A stretch of 64,000 bases of DNA from Candidatus Anammoxibacter sp. (GCA_021777105.1 JAIQZQ010000121.1:19761-83760), one strand, 5' to 3'. Positions 52,932-61,754 are shown, counted from the first letter of the stretch. Numbers and translations are program-made. Notes: generated by a model from the letters alone, not told the origin.

Positions 52932-53576
52932 ATGAGCATTTCTAAAGATCTTAAGGTGATTTACGAACTCCTTTATAAAGCGTTTGGCCCGCGAAACTGG
53001 TGGCCCGCGGATTCGCCTTTTGAGGTGGCGATAGGGGCTATCCTGACGCAAAATACAAACTGGAAGAATGTTGAAAAGGCCATTGCCAACCTTAAAAAAG
53101 CTAACATATTATCCCCTGAAGAACTTCATAAAATTGATATAAAGAATCTTGCCGAGCATATCAAGCCTGCGGGTTATTTTAATATCAAGGCAAAGCGTAT
53201 CAAAAATTTTATGAATTGGCTGTTTGAAAATTATGACGGCAGCCTTGACCAAATGTTTAGTGAAGGTTTATCGTCGTTGCGCGAAAACCTGTTGTCGGTC
53301 AATGGAATTGGGGCGGAGACTGCCGATTCCATCCTGCTTTACGCCGGGGAGATGCCTACCTTTGTTATTGACTCCTATACATGCCGCATCTTGTCCCGCC
53401 ATGAAATGCTTCCTGATGAGGGTTCGTATGATGACGTTAAATCGCTTTTTGAGGATAATTTGCCTGAAGACACGCAACTCTACAATGATTTTCACGCCCA
53501 GTTGGTTCATCTGGGCAACCAATTTTGCAAACCTAAACGAAAATGCGAAGAGTGTCCGTTAAATGTTCTTTTATAA
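52932..53576 (+). CDS. Endonuclease III-family DNA glycosylase, lysine-less
   Basis: 214 residues of the HhH-GPD superfamily. AILTQNTNWKNVEKAI begins the fold. The helix-hairpin-helix is VNGIGAETADSILLYA and the conserved catalytic Asp is in FVIDSYTCRI. Endonuclease III has a catalytic Lys right after the hairpin glycine; here that place is Glu (GAETAD), so AP-lyase activity is unlikely and a monofunctional glycosylase (MagIII-like) is suggested. The cluster loop shows only three Cys (CKPKRKCEEC); the usual fourth is replaced at the very end (PLNVLL). A base-excision role is inferred. Confidence 0.88.
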   Translation: MSISKDLKVIYELLYKAFGPRNWWPADSPFEVAIGAILTQNTNWKNVEKAIANLKKANILSPEELHKIDIKNLAEHIKPAGYFNIKAKRIKNFMNWLFENYDGSLDQMFSEGLSSLRENLLSVNGIGAETADSILLYAGEMPTFVIDSYTCRILSRHEMLPDEGSYDDVKSLFEDNLPEDTQLYNDFHAQLVHLGNQFCKPKRKCEECPLNVLL

Positions 53577-53887
53577 CATAAATTGAACGATTTTTATTAA
53601 TCCACCCCTAACGCTATAGGAGTTCAATTAAGATTCGATTAGATAAGCCGTAACTGTAGTTCGTATATGGAATTATCGCGGGTAGGGGACGGCTTTAGCC
53701 TCCCTGTCACAAACGTTGCAGTTGATAAATCGCGTGGCGGTCAATCATGTAACCACAATCGTAATTATCTTTAAATGAACTTTTAAACGGGCGACTAAAG
53801 TCAGCCCCTACCCGCGTAAGTAAAGCCGTTTTCAACTGATTAAAAAATGCGTGTATGGAATCCTTCAGCAGATGAGGCCGGTTTTCA
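53577..53887. other. Repeat-bearing gap
   Basis: 311 bases; apart from the element at 53686-53817 no gene or signal is seen. Confidence 0.5.
53686..53817. mobile_element. MITE-like element with GGGCGACTAAAGTC end, copy B
   Basis: Begins GGGTAGGGGACGGCTTTAGC followed by CTCCCTGTCA, and ends GGGCGACTAAAGTCAGCCCC followed by TACCCGCG. The ends are approximate inverted repeats. Shares ends and middle words with 52757-52901. Confidence 0.75.
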
Positions 53888-54295
53888 TTAAAGAATTGCA
53901 CGGTTAGTTTTATAAATCCTTTCTTCCGTCCTGTCTTCATTTCTGGACATCAGGAGTTCAATCTCATCAGGATAAATTTTCCAATAACCTATGGCGCTTT
54001 TGAGTTGTTGTTGCGTAAGCCAGTGATAAGAAGAACACAATCGTTGGAAATCTTGATCTACGCTCTTGTAGCCGGCGATTATTTCCCATACTTCAATACC
54101 GGTTCCCGCAATTCCGGCCTTGCGTCCACTTACGCCTTCATTAAAAATTATACCAGGGCATCGACGCATCTTTATTGCTTCCTGAAGCAGTTCATTTGTT
54201 ATTGCAGAGAAATCCTTCCCTGATTCCTCTGTAATAGTTTGAAGCTCTTTAATGGTTTCCTCGGGGATTCTCATGCTTTTTTGAATAGTTGGCAT
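53888..54295 (-). CDS. RHH/DUF433-type antitoxin-like protein
   Basis: 135 residues. The N-terminal half looks like a ribbon-helix-helix DNA-binding segment (QKSMRIPEETIKELQTIT). The C-terminal half resembles DUF433 (GIIFNEGVSGRKAGIAGTGIEVWEII), a winged-helix-like antitoxin domain. Such proteins usually precede a PIN-like toxin, but no toxin is found downstream before the repeat at 53686-53817, so this appears to be an orphan. Confidence 0.75.
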   Translation of the reverse strand: MPTIQKSMRIPEETIKELQTITEESGKDFSAITNELLQEAIKMRRCPGIIFNEGVSGRKAGIAGTGIEVWEIIAGYKSVDQDFQRLCSSYHWLTQQQLKSAIGYWKIYPDEIELLMSRNEDRTEERIYKTNRAIL

Positions 54296-54550
54296 AATTA
54301 CCTCATTTTAAAAAAATTTAAGACATCTGTTAAAAAATACAATTACTACCTATATTACACTGTAATACAACGTCAATCAATTGGTTTAATGTTCTTAGCA
54401 GTTGTACTCAATTTTGATGATTTTAGCGCCTTATTTCTTCTTCTTCTTCTTGCGGGTGTAACATTTTAATCATAACGGTTTAGGGTTGAGCTCTGTGTTC
54501 GTTTAGGAATATATTAAAGTGAACGCAAAATCAAGACTAAAAAACGGCAG

Positions 54551-54580
54551 GTTGACAAATTTGTCAACTATATGTATAGT
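54551..54580 (+). promoter_or_regulatory. Promoter and palindromic operator of higBA
   Basis: An 18-bp perfect palindrome GTTGACAAATTTGTCAAC (54551-54568) overlaps the -35 box TTGACA (54552-54557). TATAGT (54575-54580) follows after 17 bases. The placement implies repression by the helix-turn-helix antitoxin encoded downstream. Confidence 0.8.
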
Positions 54581-54600
54581 TAAAGTTAGGAAAAAAAGCT

Positions 54601-54963
54601 ATGGATATAAGATTACGGCCTATTGAATGGATGGGTGATAGTCGTAAACAGCTTAAAGCTATGCCGGATAAAGCACAAAAGGCGATAGGTTTTCAGCTTC
54701 AATTAGCGCAAGCCGGAAATAAACCGGGGCTTGCCAAACCTTTTAAAGGCGTTGGCAATGGCGTATTTGAAATAACGAAACGATTTGATGGGGATACGTA
54801 CAGAACTGTTTATGCCGTTCTCATAGGCGAAAGTCTTTATGTTTTGCATAGCTTTCTGAAGAAAGCTAAAAAGGGCATTGCAACACCAAAAAAAGATGTA
54901 GATTTAATTAAAATGAGATATAAAGAAGCAATGGCGCTGGAAAAAGCAGGAGGGGCAAAATAA
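54601..54963 (+). CDS. HigB/Gp49-like toxin
   Basis: 120 residues of the RelE superfamily, phage Gp49/HigB-type. KAIGFQLQLAQAGNKPGLAKPFKGVGNGVFEI, DTYRTVYAVLIGESLYVLHSFLKKAKKGIATPKKDVDLIKMR and neighbouring parts match the typical core, including the basic C-terminal helix. Expected to cut mRNA at the ribosome. It precedes its antitoxin, as is usual for higBA, and overlaps it by one base. Confidence 0.9.
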   Translation: MDIRLRPIEWMGDSRKQLKAMPDKAQKAIGFQLQLAQAGNKPGLAKPFKGVGNGVFEITKRFDGDTYRTVYAVLIGESLYVLHSFLKKAKKGIATPKKDVDLIKMRYKEAMALEKAGGAK

Positions 54964-55295
54964 TGATTAAAAAAATTAAACATGAAAAGGGCAGTGATAA
55001 TATTTTTGCGGATTTAGGCTTGAAAGATGCGGATGAACTTTTTACCCGTGGATTGCTCGGCATTCAAATTTTACAAATTCTTCACAAACGGGGAATTAAA
55101 AAACAAAAAGATGCCGCCGAATTGCTGCAAATAGACAAGGCTGAAACCTCAAAACTGATCAAGGGCGAGTTTAACCGCTTTTCACAGGAACGGCTTATGT
55201 GTTTTTTAAATATACTTAACTACAAAGTTACTGTACAGATTTCCCCCATGAAAAAAGGTGAACAACCGCAACAAGTTGTTATGATGCGCTCATAA
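54963..55295 (+). CDS. HigA-type helix-turn-helix antitoxin
   Basis: 110 residues. An XRE-type helix-turn-helix is at about 50-80 (KKQKDAAELLQIDKAETSKLIKGEF) and FSQERLMCFLNILNYKV is the usual following helix. It neutralises the upstream HigB-like toxin and probably binds the palindrome at 54551-54568. Confidence 0.9.
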   Translation: MIKKIKHEKGSDNIFADLGLKDADELFTRGLLGIQILQILHKRGIKKQKDAAELLQIDKAETSKLIKGEFNRFSQERLMCFLNILNYKVTVQISPMKKGEQPQQVVMMRS

Positions 55296-55343
55296 GCGGC
55301 GCTTCCGGTTTAACTCAATTAGATTGAATTAATTCCACTTAGG

Positions 55344-55423
55344 GGCTGCGCATTCGGTTCGGCTCAATCAATTTGTCCAAATTTAACCCAAATCTAAACG
55401 AATCCAGACCATGTTATTATGAA
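55344..55423. repeat. Dispersed repeat related to 14107-14185
   Basis: GGGGCTGCGCATTCGGTTCG then CTCAATCAATTTGTCCAAAT, ending AATCCAGACCATGTTATT. Aligns with the inner part of the dnaA-upstream element. Confidence 0.6.
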
Positions 55424-55610
55424 AAAAAGGGAATAAAATCATTGGCGAAAATGCGGGTAACTGCTTATAATGCGACTTCCAATAACGTTGTGATTGCGGC
55501 AATGAGCCGGAATTATAAGATGGATTTTAATTCCGGCTACAATTTGATTACAGTGGTGAAAAACCGCGGTTAACTAAAAGTCATAAGTCTTTTCAACTGT
55601 GAAAACGTAT

Positions 55611-56915
55611 ATGAGCGCTAATAAAAAACTTTTAATAAAAAATGGAAGGATCATTGATCCCGCTTCAGGCATTGACGCGAAGATGGACGTTTTGATTGGC
55701 GACTCAAAGATTGCGGCTCTTTTTCCCTCTTCCTCCGAACGTCAAACTACGGATAGGCCTGATCCTGAAAAAGATCTGGAAGTTATAGACGCCGAGGGCA
55801 TGGTTGTGAGTCCGGGGCTTATTGATTGCCATACACACTTTAGAGAGCCTGGGTTTGAATATAAGGAGACGATTAAGTCAGGGGCAAGGGCGGCGGCCAA
55901 TGGCGGGTTTACTTCCGTTATTTGCGAGCCGAACACTATCCCCGCCATAGACACTCCTGAAATGGTTGAAAAGTTGTCGGCGATTATTGCCGCCGGCGCG
56001 ATTGTGAATGTTTACACCAAGGTTTGCATGACTGAAGGTTTGCGCGGCCTCAAAGTTACGGATATTAAACGTTTGACTGAAAACCCGATTGTGCTGGCTG
56101 TTTCCGACGACGGCAACCCGGCGCTTGATGATGAGGTTGTGATGGAGGCGTTTTCCGCGGCATTAAAGGGCGGCGTGCCGGCAAGCCCGCATTGCGAAGA
56201 TTCGGGTTATGTTTTAGGACTTAAGAGCTCCAATACGGCGTTCTCAAACCCTCCTTACAAAAACGAGGCTAATTATATTTTGCGCGACATAAAATGCGCG
56301 GAAGAGACCGGCGCGGCTCTTCATATTTCGCATGTCTCTTTAAAGGAGTCAATGGATATAATAAAAAGAGCGAAAGAGCGTAATCTGACAAAAATCACTT
56401 GCGAGGTTTCGCCGCATCATTTGACTCTTGATGAAACCTTTATCGACTCAAGCGGCTCTAATGCAACCGTGAATCCGCCGTTGCGAAGCCGCAAAGATGT
56501 TGAGGCCATGCGCGATGCCCTTGCCCAGGGGGTTGTTGACGTTATTGCCTGCGATCATGCGCCGCATTCGGCAAAGGATAAAAAGGGCGGGGCGTTTGGT
56601 TTAATAGGGCTTGAGACTTCGTTGGGTGTAATTCTTGCCGATATTGTAAACGCCGGTGTCTTGACGATTAATGAGGCTCTAAAAAAAATGTCGCAAAATC
56701 CCGCTTCAATTTTTAAAATAAACGGCGGCGCTTTGGCTATCGGCATGCCGGCGGATATTACGATTATTGACACGGCAAGGGAGTGGGTTGTAAACCCGGA
56801 TAAGTTTGAATCACTTTCAAAAAATTGCCCGTTTAACGGCAGGCGTCTTAAGGGAAAGGCCTGGGCGACTATTGTCGGGGGCAATGTTATTATGAAAGAC
56901 GGCGAATTATGTTAG
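55611..56915 (+). CDS. pyrC: Dihydroorotase
   Basis: 434 residues, class I (PyrC-type of Gram-positives) amidohydrolase. The metal site is in DCHTHFREPGFEYKETIKSG. Later metal ligands lie in PHCED and HISHVSLKES, and the catalytic Asp is in VIACDHAPHS. ADITIIDTAREWVVNPDKFES is typical of the C-terminus. Cyclises carbamoyl aspartate in pyrimidine synthesis. ATG 55611 (MSANKKLLIKNGRIIDP) is preferred; a GTG at 55599 is also open. Its 3' end overlaps the next gene by 7 bases. Confidence 0.95.
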   Translation: MSANKKLLIKNGRIIDPASGIDAKMDVLIGDSKIAALFPSSSERQTTDRPDPEKDLEVIDAEGMVVSPGLIDCHTHFREPGFEYKETIKSGARAAANGGFTSVICEPNTIPAIDTPEMVEKLSAIIAAGAIVNVYTKVCMTEGLRGLKVTDIKRLTENPIVLAVSDDGNPALDDEVVMEAFSAALKGGVPASPHCEDSGYVLGLKSSNTAFSNPPYKNEANYILRDIKCAEETGAALHISHVSLKESMDIIKRAKERNLTKITCEVSPHHLTLDETFIDSSGSNATVNPPLRSRKDVEAMRDALAQGVVDVIACDHAPHSAKDKKGGAFGLIGLETSLGVILADIVNAGVLTINEALKKMSQNPASIFKINGGALAIGMPADITIIDTAREWVVNPDKFESLSKNCPFNGRRLKGKAWATIVGGNVIMKDGELC

Positions 56916-57562
56916 TTGTTATAGATGGATACAATTTTATATTTGCGGTGCCTGATATTGAGCAATACGTTCAGATCGGCGAGATAGAGGAGGCCAGGGA
57001 GCGGTTGATAGCGCTTTTGGTCAAATATAAGGTTAAAAAGAAGCACAGCATTGTGCTCGTCTTTGACAGCAGCCACGATTGTTGCGATATGCCGAGCAGG
57101 AGGGAGGTGGGCGGCATTGAGATTGTTTACGCAATGTATAGCAAGGACGCGGACACAGAGATAAAGAAAATGATTGCGCATTGCCAAAACCCAAACGATA
57201 CTTGCGTTGTTACTAATGATAATGATATAAAGAGGTATGTAAGCAAAAAAGGCAGCAGTTTGATGGACCCGCGCGGTTTATACAATGATATCGTCACAAC
57301 CCTTGGTTGGAAGAAGACTATACTCCCTAAAGAACATGATAGTAAATATGACGGGCCTTCAAAATCCGAGGCTAATTATTGGCTGAAAGTTTTTAAGGAA
57401 GAGGGGGCAAAAGACGCGCCCATTGAAGAGGTTGAGCCGGTTGAAGCAGAGGTTGAGACGGGGAAAGACGGTGAAGCTCTGGACAAGTACACCGGCAGCG
57501 CAACTGAAGACACTGATTATTGGCTGCGGTTTTTTAATGAAAAGAAGAGCGGTGATAAGTAA
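56909..57562 (+). CDS. YacP-like NYN-domain protein
   Basis: 217 residues. The N-terminal 140 residues match the NYN/YacP family of PIN-like nucleases: VVIDGYNFIFAVPD, IVLVFDSSHD, MYSKDADTEIKKMI and CVVTNDNDIKRYV, with the expected acidic residues. The C-terminal part contains two similar segments, ANYWLKVFKEE and TDYWLRFFNEK, spaced by an acidic linker. RNA cleavage is expected but the target is unknown. Overlaps pyrC and abuts vanZ. Confidence 0.86.
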   Translation: MLVVIDGYNFIFAVPDIEQYVQIGEIEEARERLIALLVKYKVKKKHSIVLVFDSSHDCCDMPSRREVGGIEIVYAMYSKDADTEIKKMIAHCQNPNDTCVVTNDNDIKRYVSKKGSSLMDPRGLYNDIVTTLGWKKTILPKEHDSKYDGPSKSEANYWLKVFKEEGAKDAPIEEVEPVEAEVETGKDGEALDKYTGSATEDTDYWLRFFNEKKSGDK

Positions 57563-58084
57563 ATGGAAATCCTTAACAATAAAATTTTAAAATCATCATT
57601 TCTCAGGTGGAGCGTTGTTTCCGCATACACGATTTTGATATTTGCGATGTCGTCAATGTCCGTGCCGGACGAGGCAATTCCGAATATCGTGAATTTCGAC
57701 AAGTTTGCCCATTTTACGGAGTTCGGCATTTTATGCGCGCTGATTTTTTGGGCGTTTTTGTCGCATCAAAAGAATGCATTCGAGGTCGAAAGCGTTGATT
57801 ATTTCAAGAAGCGGTTAGTCAGAATAGCGCTTATCTCCATAGCTATGGCAACCGCATACGGCGCGTCAGACGAGTTTCATCAATCATTTCTTGCATTTCG
57901 GAGCAGCGACATTTGCGATTGGCTTGCTGATACGGCCGGCGCCGGCGCAGCCGGCTTTGCATGCATGTTCATTATGAGGAGCTACGCTGATAAAACGGCA
58001 AAACTAAGCGACTCTATACAGCCTGAAAGTATAAAACCAAATTTGACGAACCGTTCCAAAACTCCGGTTTTGGAACGCAATTGA
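57563..58084 (+). CDS. VanZ-like membrane protein
   Basis: 173 residues. About four membrane segments (about 14-30, 51-67, 90-105, 130-148) with the VanZ landmarks FDKFAHFTEFGILCAL and ASDEFHQSFLAFRSSDICDWLADTAGAG. The role in glycopeptide tolerance is known only for some relatives. The last residues, NRSKTPVLERN, are encoded by the dispersed repeat at 58052-58103, so a native stop was probably replaced. Starts directly after the upstream stop codon. Confidence 0.85.
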   Translation: MEILNNKILKSSFLRWSVVSAYTILIFAMSSMSVPDEAIPNIVNFDKFAHFTEFGILCALIFWAFLSHQKNAFEVESVDYFKKRLVRIALISIAMATAYGASDEFHQSFLAFRSSDICDWLADTAGAGAAGFACMFIMRSYADKTAKLSDSIQPESIKPNLTNRSKTPVLERN

Positions 58085-58103
58085 GTTGAAAACTCCGGTT
58101 TCG
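58052..58103. repeat. Dispersed CGTTCCAAAACTCC repeat, copy 3
   Basis: CGTTCCAAAACTCCGGTTTT then GGAACGCAATTG and AACTCCGGTTTCGATCC. Overlaps the 3' end of the vanZ-like gene. Confidence 0.8.
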
Positions 58104-58256
58104 ATCCTATATTGATACTGCCGGCTCTAACACGCCGAGCTAATCCTTGCGCATAATTTTTAGCGCCGGATCGATTAACAGCGAAAGGTATCCACTCTAA
58201 AAAGAGGGGAACAAGGGGTGTGTTATAAAAAATTTGGATTAATACGCTGAAAATTG

Positions 58257-58553
58257 TCAAAACAGATAACGATCAATATCTAATGCCCCATGAAAAACCC
58301 CCAGAATATCAATATGGTTTTCATCTTTGATCAAATAAGCAATGCGGTAATGACCATAAAGTAAAATTCTAATCTCACGGTCATGTATTTGTTCGTGCCT
58401 ATATCCGATTTTTGGAAAATTTATTAAAAGTTGGGCTTTATCATAAATTCCTTGAACTGTTTTAATGGCTGCAATTTTATTATCAACCGCTATATAATCG
58501 TGTATATCGACAAGCCATCTTTCTGATTCTTTAGTCCAGTTTATTTCGACCAC
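58257..58553 (-). CDS. ParE/RelE-family toxin
   Basis: 98 residues with a typical ParE pattern: INWTKESERWLVDIHDYIA, LLINFPKIGYRHEQI, REIRILLYGHYRIAYLI and an end with IDILGVFHGALDIDRYLF. Overlaps the antitoxin gene by 13 bases. ParE toxins poison gyrase, RelE-like ones cut mRNA; sequence alone favours ParE but does not prove it. Confidence 0.9.
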   Translation of the reverse strand: MVEINWTKESERWLVDIHDYIAVDNKIAAIKTVQGIYDKAQLLINFPKIGYRHEQIHDREIRILLYGHYRIAYLIKDENHIDILGVFHGALDIDRYLF

Positions 58554-58726
58554 GTTTGAATTCGCCGCCCCATTTCTTTATTGCTGATTATCCGGTTATT
58601 GTCTGAATCACGCAAACCCCGTTCAACCATATTGTTAAATGCTAATTCACGTAAAATCTCATCATACGAACTATCTTCCGGTTGATCTTCGATTAGTTTT
58701 ACCATTTTCTCTTTAGTGTTTTCCAT
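58541..58726 (-). CDS. Antitoxin of the parE-like pair
   Basis: 61 residues, mostly charged and helical (KEKMVKLIEDQPEDSSYDEILRELAFNNMVERGLRDSD). It matches a common small antitoxin type found before ParE/RelE toxins. ATG 58726 is chosen because AGGAG lies about 9 bases upstream, better than a TTG at 58732. Translationally coupled to the toxin. Confidence 0.82.
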   Translation of the reverse strand: MENTKEKMVKLIEDQPEDSSYDEILRELAFNNMVERGLRDSDNNRIISNKEMGRRIQTWSK

Positions 58727-58971
58727 AAACAACTTCTCCTGTTAAATTTAATGATTATCGTTTAACTGTTTTATACACTAAGTTATGATGTTTTTCGAAA
58801 TATTACAAGAATTATTTATTATTCAAAATTATATTTATTAGTTTATGAGTTGATGTTTTAATTTTAACTCAATTTCTATTCTTTAGCGTTCATTCTCACA
58901 ATCTATGATAACAAAATATTTTGATATAATCCTTGAATATGTTATCAAATTTTAAACTTTTTGAACTATAA

Positions 58972-60249
58972 TCACTTTCCCCAATAAGTAGGTGGGCCGG
59001 GGGAGTAAGTTAATATTGTGGGCTCTTTGATTATTGCCGATAGCAGGTGGTCGCCTATGGGGCCGGCGGCTGTCCATGATTGATCGTAGAGGTCTATTTT
59101 TGTGCCGTCGATTACATTAAAACTTCTAATCTCTGTTGTGCCCGGCGCAGCAATACTGATTGTTGAGGTTCCGGGTTGCCCTTCAATTTGATATTGCGGT
59201 TCGCCTTGGTATTGAAGAGTTATGTCTATGTATCCTGAATTTCCCGCATAAATAGAGTCGCCTGCAACGCTTTCAATGGTTAATTCTAAACTAACTTTAA
59301 TATCACTGGTTGTTGAAGGAGGGGTGAAATTTGTTATCGAAGGCGAAGTTGTGCCGTTGGTCACGTCTACCGGTTGTGTTGTTAGCGCCTGCAAGAACTC
59401 ATTTCCTCCATCTGAATAGCCTATTTTAACTGTTGCCGTGCCGCCCGGAATATTGGTTGGAGAAAATCCGCCGGTGCTGTAAGTTAATGAAAAAATATGG
59501 GAGTTTTTTTCTATCGTTGTTACTGTTCCTGTTACAGGACCACGATCACCCGGAACAAACGTGAAAAGAGAAGGCGGTCTATCATACGTTTTCCTGACAA
59601 AAATAGAATCCGGGCTTGACCTTAACGTCACGGTTTCAAACAACGCGGAAAGATATACCCTTTTTATCTTCAGTGTGTCGCCTTCGGTAAGCCCGGAAGG
59701 AGGCGTTGTTTGATCCCAGGTATTGGCAAAGTTAGCGGTATTATGAGCCACACTGCTAATGCTGTTTGCGCATCCGGGGGTTATATCCGAAATAATCATT
59801 GCCCTTGGATTTGCCGGAGGAGACGGGGGCGACGTAGTGGAAGAGCCTGAGATGTTTGTGGTGGTGTTTTGATCGTACGCGGCGCTATTGTCGGAAAGGC
59901 CGTCCAGGTCTGTTGACGGGTCAAACCAGTATCGCCGGCTGCATGTTAAAAAATTCTCGTGGACATCTTGTTGCGATAAGTCCACTTGCGCCGCTATGCT
60001 GTTGGACCAGGTTGATGAACCGTAACCTGAAATAGGGATTATCCTGTTTTCAATGATATAATTCGTTAATCCGTCCGCAAGGCTGTTCAATATCTCTTCT
60101 TCAGCCTCTTGCCGGTCAATTTGCATCTTCTTAATCAGGTTTGGCGCTACTATAGCCGCCATAATTGAAAGTATCGCCAATACTCCTATCAATTCAATGA
60201 GTGTAAAACCGTGGCCGATTTTTGCAATGCTTTTAATGTTAAAGGGCAA
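58972..60249 (-). CDS. Long type IV pilin/type II pseudopilin-like protein
   Basis: 425 residues, far longer than an ordinary pilin. A basic leader ends in Gly14, and the prepilin cleavage/methylation motif is G-FTLIELIGVLAILSIMAA. A hydrophobic helix and IAPN-type region (IVAPNLIKKMQ) follow. The rest is a secreted Ser/Thr/Pro-rich protein with several beta-strand-rich stretches and few Cys. TTG 60249 is used, with AAGGAG 6 bases before. It follows the secreted protein gene by 14 bases, so they form an operon; gspF lies further upstream. Confidence 0.88.
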   Translation of the reverse strand: MPFNIKSIAKIGHGFTLIELIGVLAILSIMAAIVAPNLIKKMQIDRQEAEEEILNSLADGLTNYIIENRIIPISGYGSSTWSNSIAAQVDLSQQDVHENFLTCSRRYWFDPSTDLDGLSDNSAAYDQNTTTNISGSSTTSPPSPPANPRAMIISDITPGCANSISSVAHNTANFANTWDQTTPPSGLTEGDTLKIKRVYLSALFETVTLRSSPDSIFVRKTYDRPPSLFTFVPGDRGPVTGTVTTIEKNSHIFSLTYSTGGFSPTNIPGGTATVKIGYSDGGNEFLQALTTQPVDVTNGTTSPSITNFTPPSTTSDIKVSLELTIESVAGDSIYAGNSGYIDITLQYQGEPQYQIEGQPGTSTISIAAPGTTEIRSFNVIDGTKIDLYDQSWTAAGPIGDHLLSAIIKEPTILTYSPGPPTYWGK

Positions 60250-60263
60250 ATGTGGCTCCTTTT

Positions 60264-61619
60264 TTATTTTATAGCTGGTTGTGTCCTTGGTGTAAAGCCG
60301 CGTTTATTGAAAGGCCTATTACCGGCTCCTGAATCCTCTTTCGTTTCCACTGATGATCTGTCGCTGGGAGGCCTTGCAAAATACGCGGCCGACCATGTCC
60401 CTGTCGGCGTCGTAGCAATATCAACGCACCCGCCCCAATAGTCGACTCCAAGTGGATACATATGGTCTTCATGGTCTGTGCAACCGCCTCTATGCGAACC
60501 CGGGCCTTCCGCCGCAATCTTGTCCGTTATTTTGTCTTCTATATCTGAAACCTTTTCATCCTTTGTGCTACTCTTGCCATCTTTAAACTCGCACCATGTC
60601 TCCTCTAACTCATCTACTTCACTCGGGACTAAACATTGTCCATAATGCGCAAGTTCGCCATCCTCTTCAGCTTCAATGATTTTCTTATCTTCATCATACT
60701 TTGTTTTATAATCGCCGCCTTTAAACTCACACCACCATAATTTACCTTCATAACCAGAGGCATCAATATATTCCTGATGCCATGTACCGTCGGTTGCGTT
60801 ATAATGGCAGAAGGCCATGCCGGTGTCCGTTACCGCGTTAATATTAATCATAGCATGCGTGAACTCATCTTCTTTGCTGAATGTATAGCTCATTTGAACC
60901 GTGGTCGTTCCCTGTTTAATGCTCGCGCCTCCAAACTGGCCGCTTACGCCGTTTCCGCCTATTTCCAGATCCCACTGTTCTTCCTGGCCGGCGCCTGGCG
61001 TTATATCCTCTATAAATGAAACAATATCCATTACCAGATTGTTAACCGTGCTGCCGATTACTAATGTGTCGCTGTCTGAATTTCCGGCGCTGGTTGCAAC
61101 AGTGCCCGATCCCAGAGAGTTCGCGCCCACGCCAAAAGGTAGATTTTGCTTAACGCCGTTAAAGGTAATAACTCCTACAGCCATTTTGTTTGAATTGCCC
61201 TTGTCTATCTCAACTTGAATATCATAGTCGCCGTCAGCAGGATTGTCTTTAGATTGCAAATAGAATAATTGAGTCCGAACTTTATCGTTGCTCACCACAC
61301 CATCCTTAAGGTCAGGCTTAAGATCTTTAAACATATCTTTGAGTTTTTTACCGCCAACAATCTTTACTTGTTTAACCTTTTTGTTTTTATCGCCGTCTGT
61401 AAGATGAGTTGCTACCAGAAGCAAAGGGTTTAAACCTGAAAAATTATGTGAAGAGATAGTCAGCTTTTTGCAATCACATGAGCCGGTAGTAATCGTGGCG
61501 ATAGTAACCGGATCTAACGCTTGCGCCGCCTTCTGGATTCCCGAAATAAAAATAAGGGACAATGACAAGGCAAGGATAAATGTAAAAACCGGTTTTGTAA
61601 ATGTTGTTCTTTTTTTCAA
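60264..61619 (-). CDS. Secreted protein of unknown function beside the pilin
   Basis: 451 residues. A signal peptide with KPVFTFILALSLSLIFISG, cut near AAQALD, is followed by a beta-rich N-terminal domain (about 35-250: CKKLTISSHNFSG, VGVITFNGVKQNLPFGVGAN, MDIVSFIEDITPGAG, MSYTFS) resembling extracellular adhesive sandwiches. The charged C-terminal region is Glu/Asp/Lys-rich with WWCEFKGGDYKT and WCEFKDGKSST repeats. TTG 61619 follows a GGAAAGGA site; the frame is open to 61643. No homologue is recognised; co-transcription with the pilin suggests a surface role. Confidence 0.72.
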   Translation of the reverse strand: MKKRTTFTKPVFTFILALSLSLIFISGIQKAAQALDPVTIATITTGSCDCKKLTISSHNFSGLNPLLLVATHLTDGDKNKKVKQVKIVGGKKLKDMFKDLKPDLKDGVVSNDKVRTQLFYLQSKDNPADGDYDIQVEIDKGNSNKMAVGVITFNGVKQNLPFGVGANSLGSGTVATSAGNSDSDTLVIGSTVNNLVMDIVSFIEDITPGAGQEEQWDLEIGGNGVSGQFGGASIKQGTTTVQMSYTFSKEDEFTHAMININAVTDTGMAFCHYNATDGTWHQEYIDASGYEGKLWWCEFKGGDYKTKYDEDKKIIEAEEDGELAHYGQCLVPSEVDELEETWCEFKDGKSSTKDEKVSDIEDKITDKIAAEGPGSHRGGCTDHEDHMYPLGVDYWGGCVDIATTPTGTWSAAYFARPPSDRSSVETKEDSGAGNRPFNKRGFTPRTQPAIK

Positions 61620-61754
61620 AATATTGTCCTTTCCGCCTGCCAAGTCCTGTAGACTGCCGCGCCGCCCGGATAGGCATAAGCAAATGTATACATAGTGAAA
61701 GTTGCGGCGATAATTGAGCCTGCAGTGGAATGATGTTGTGGTTATACTTGCAAA

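Noticed and set aside
55373..55573. 66-residue frame upstream of pyrC
   Set aside because: Its first third is a dispersed repeat and the rest shows no domain; it may be a decayed gene end but cannot be supported.
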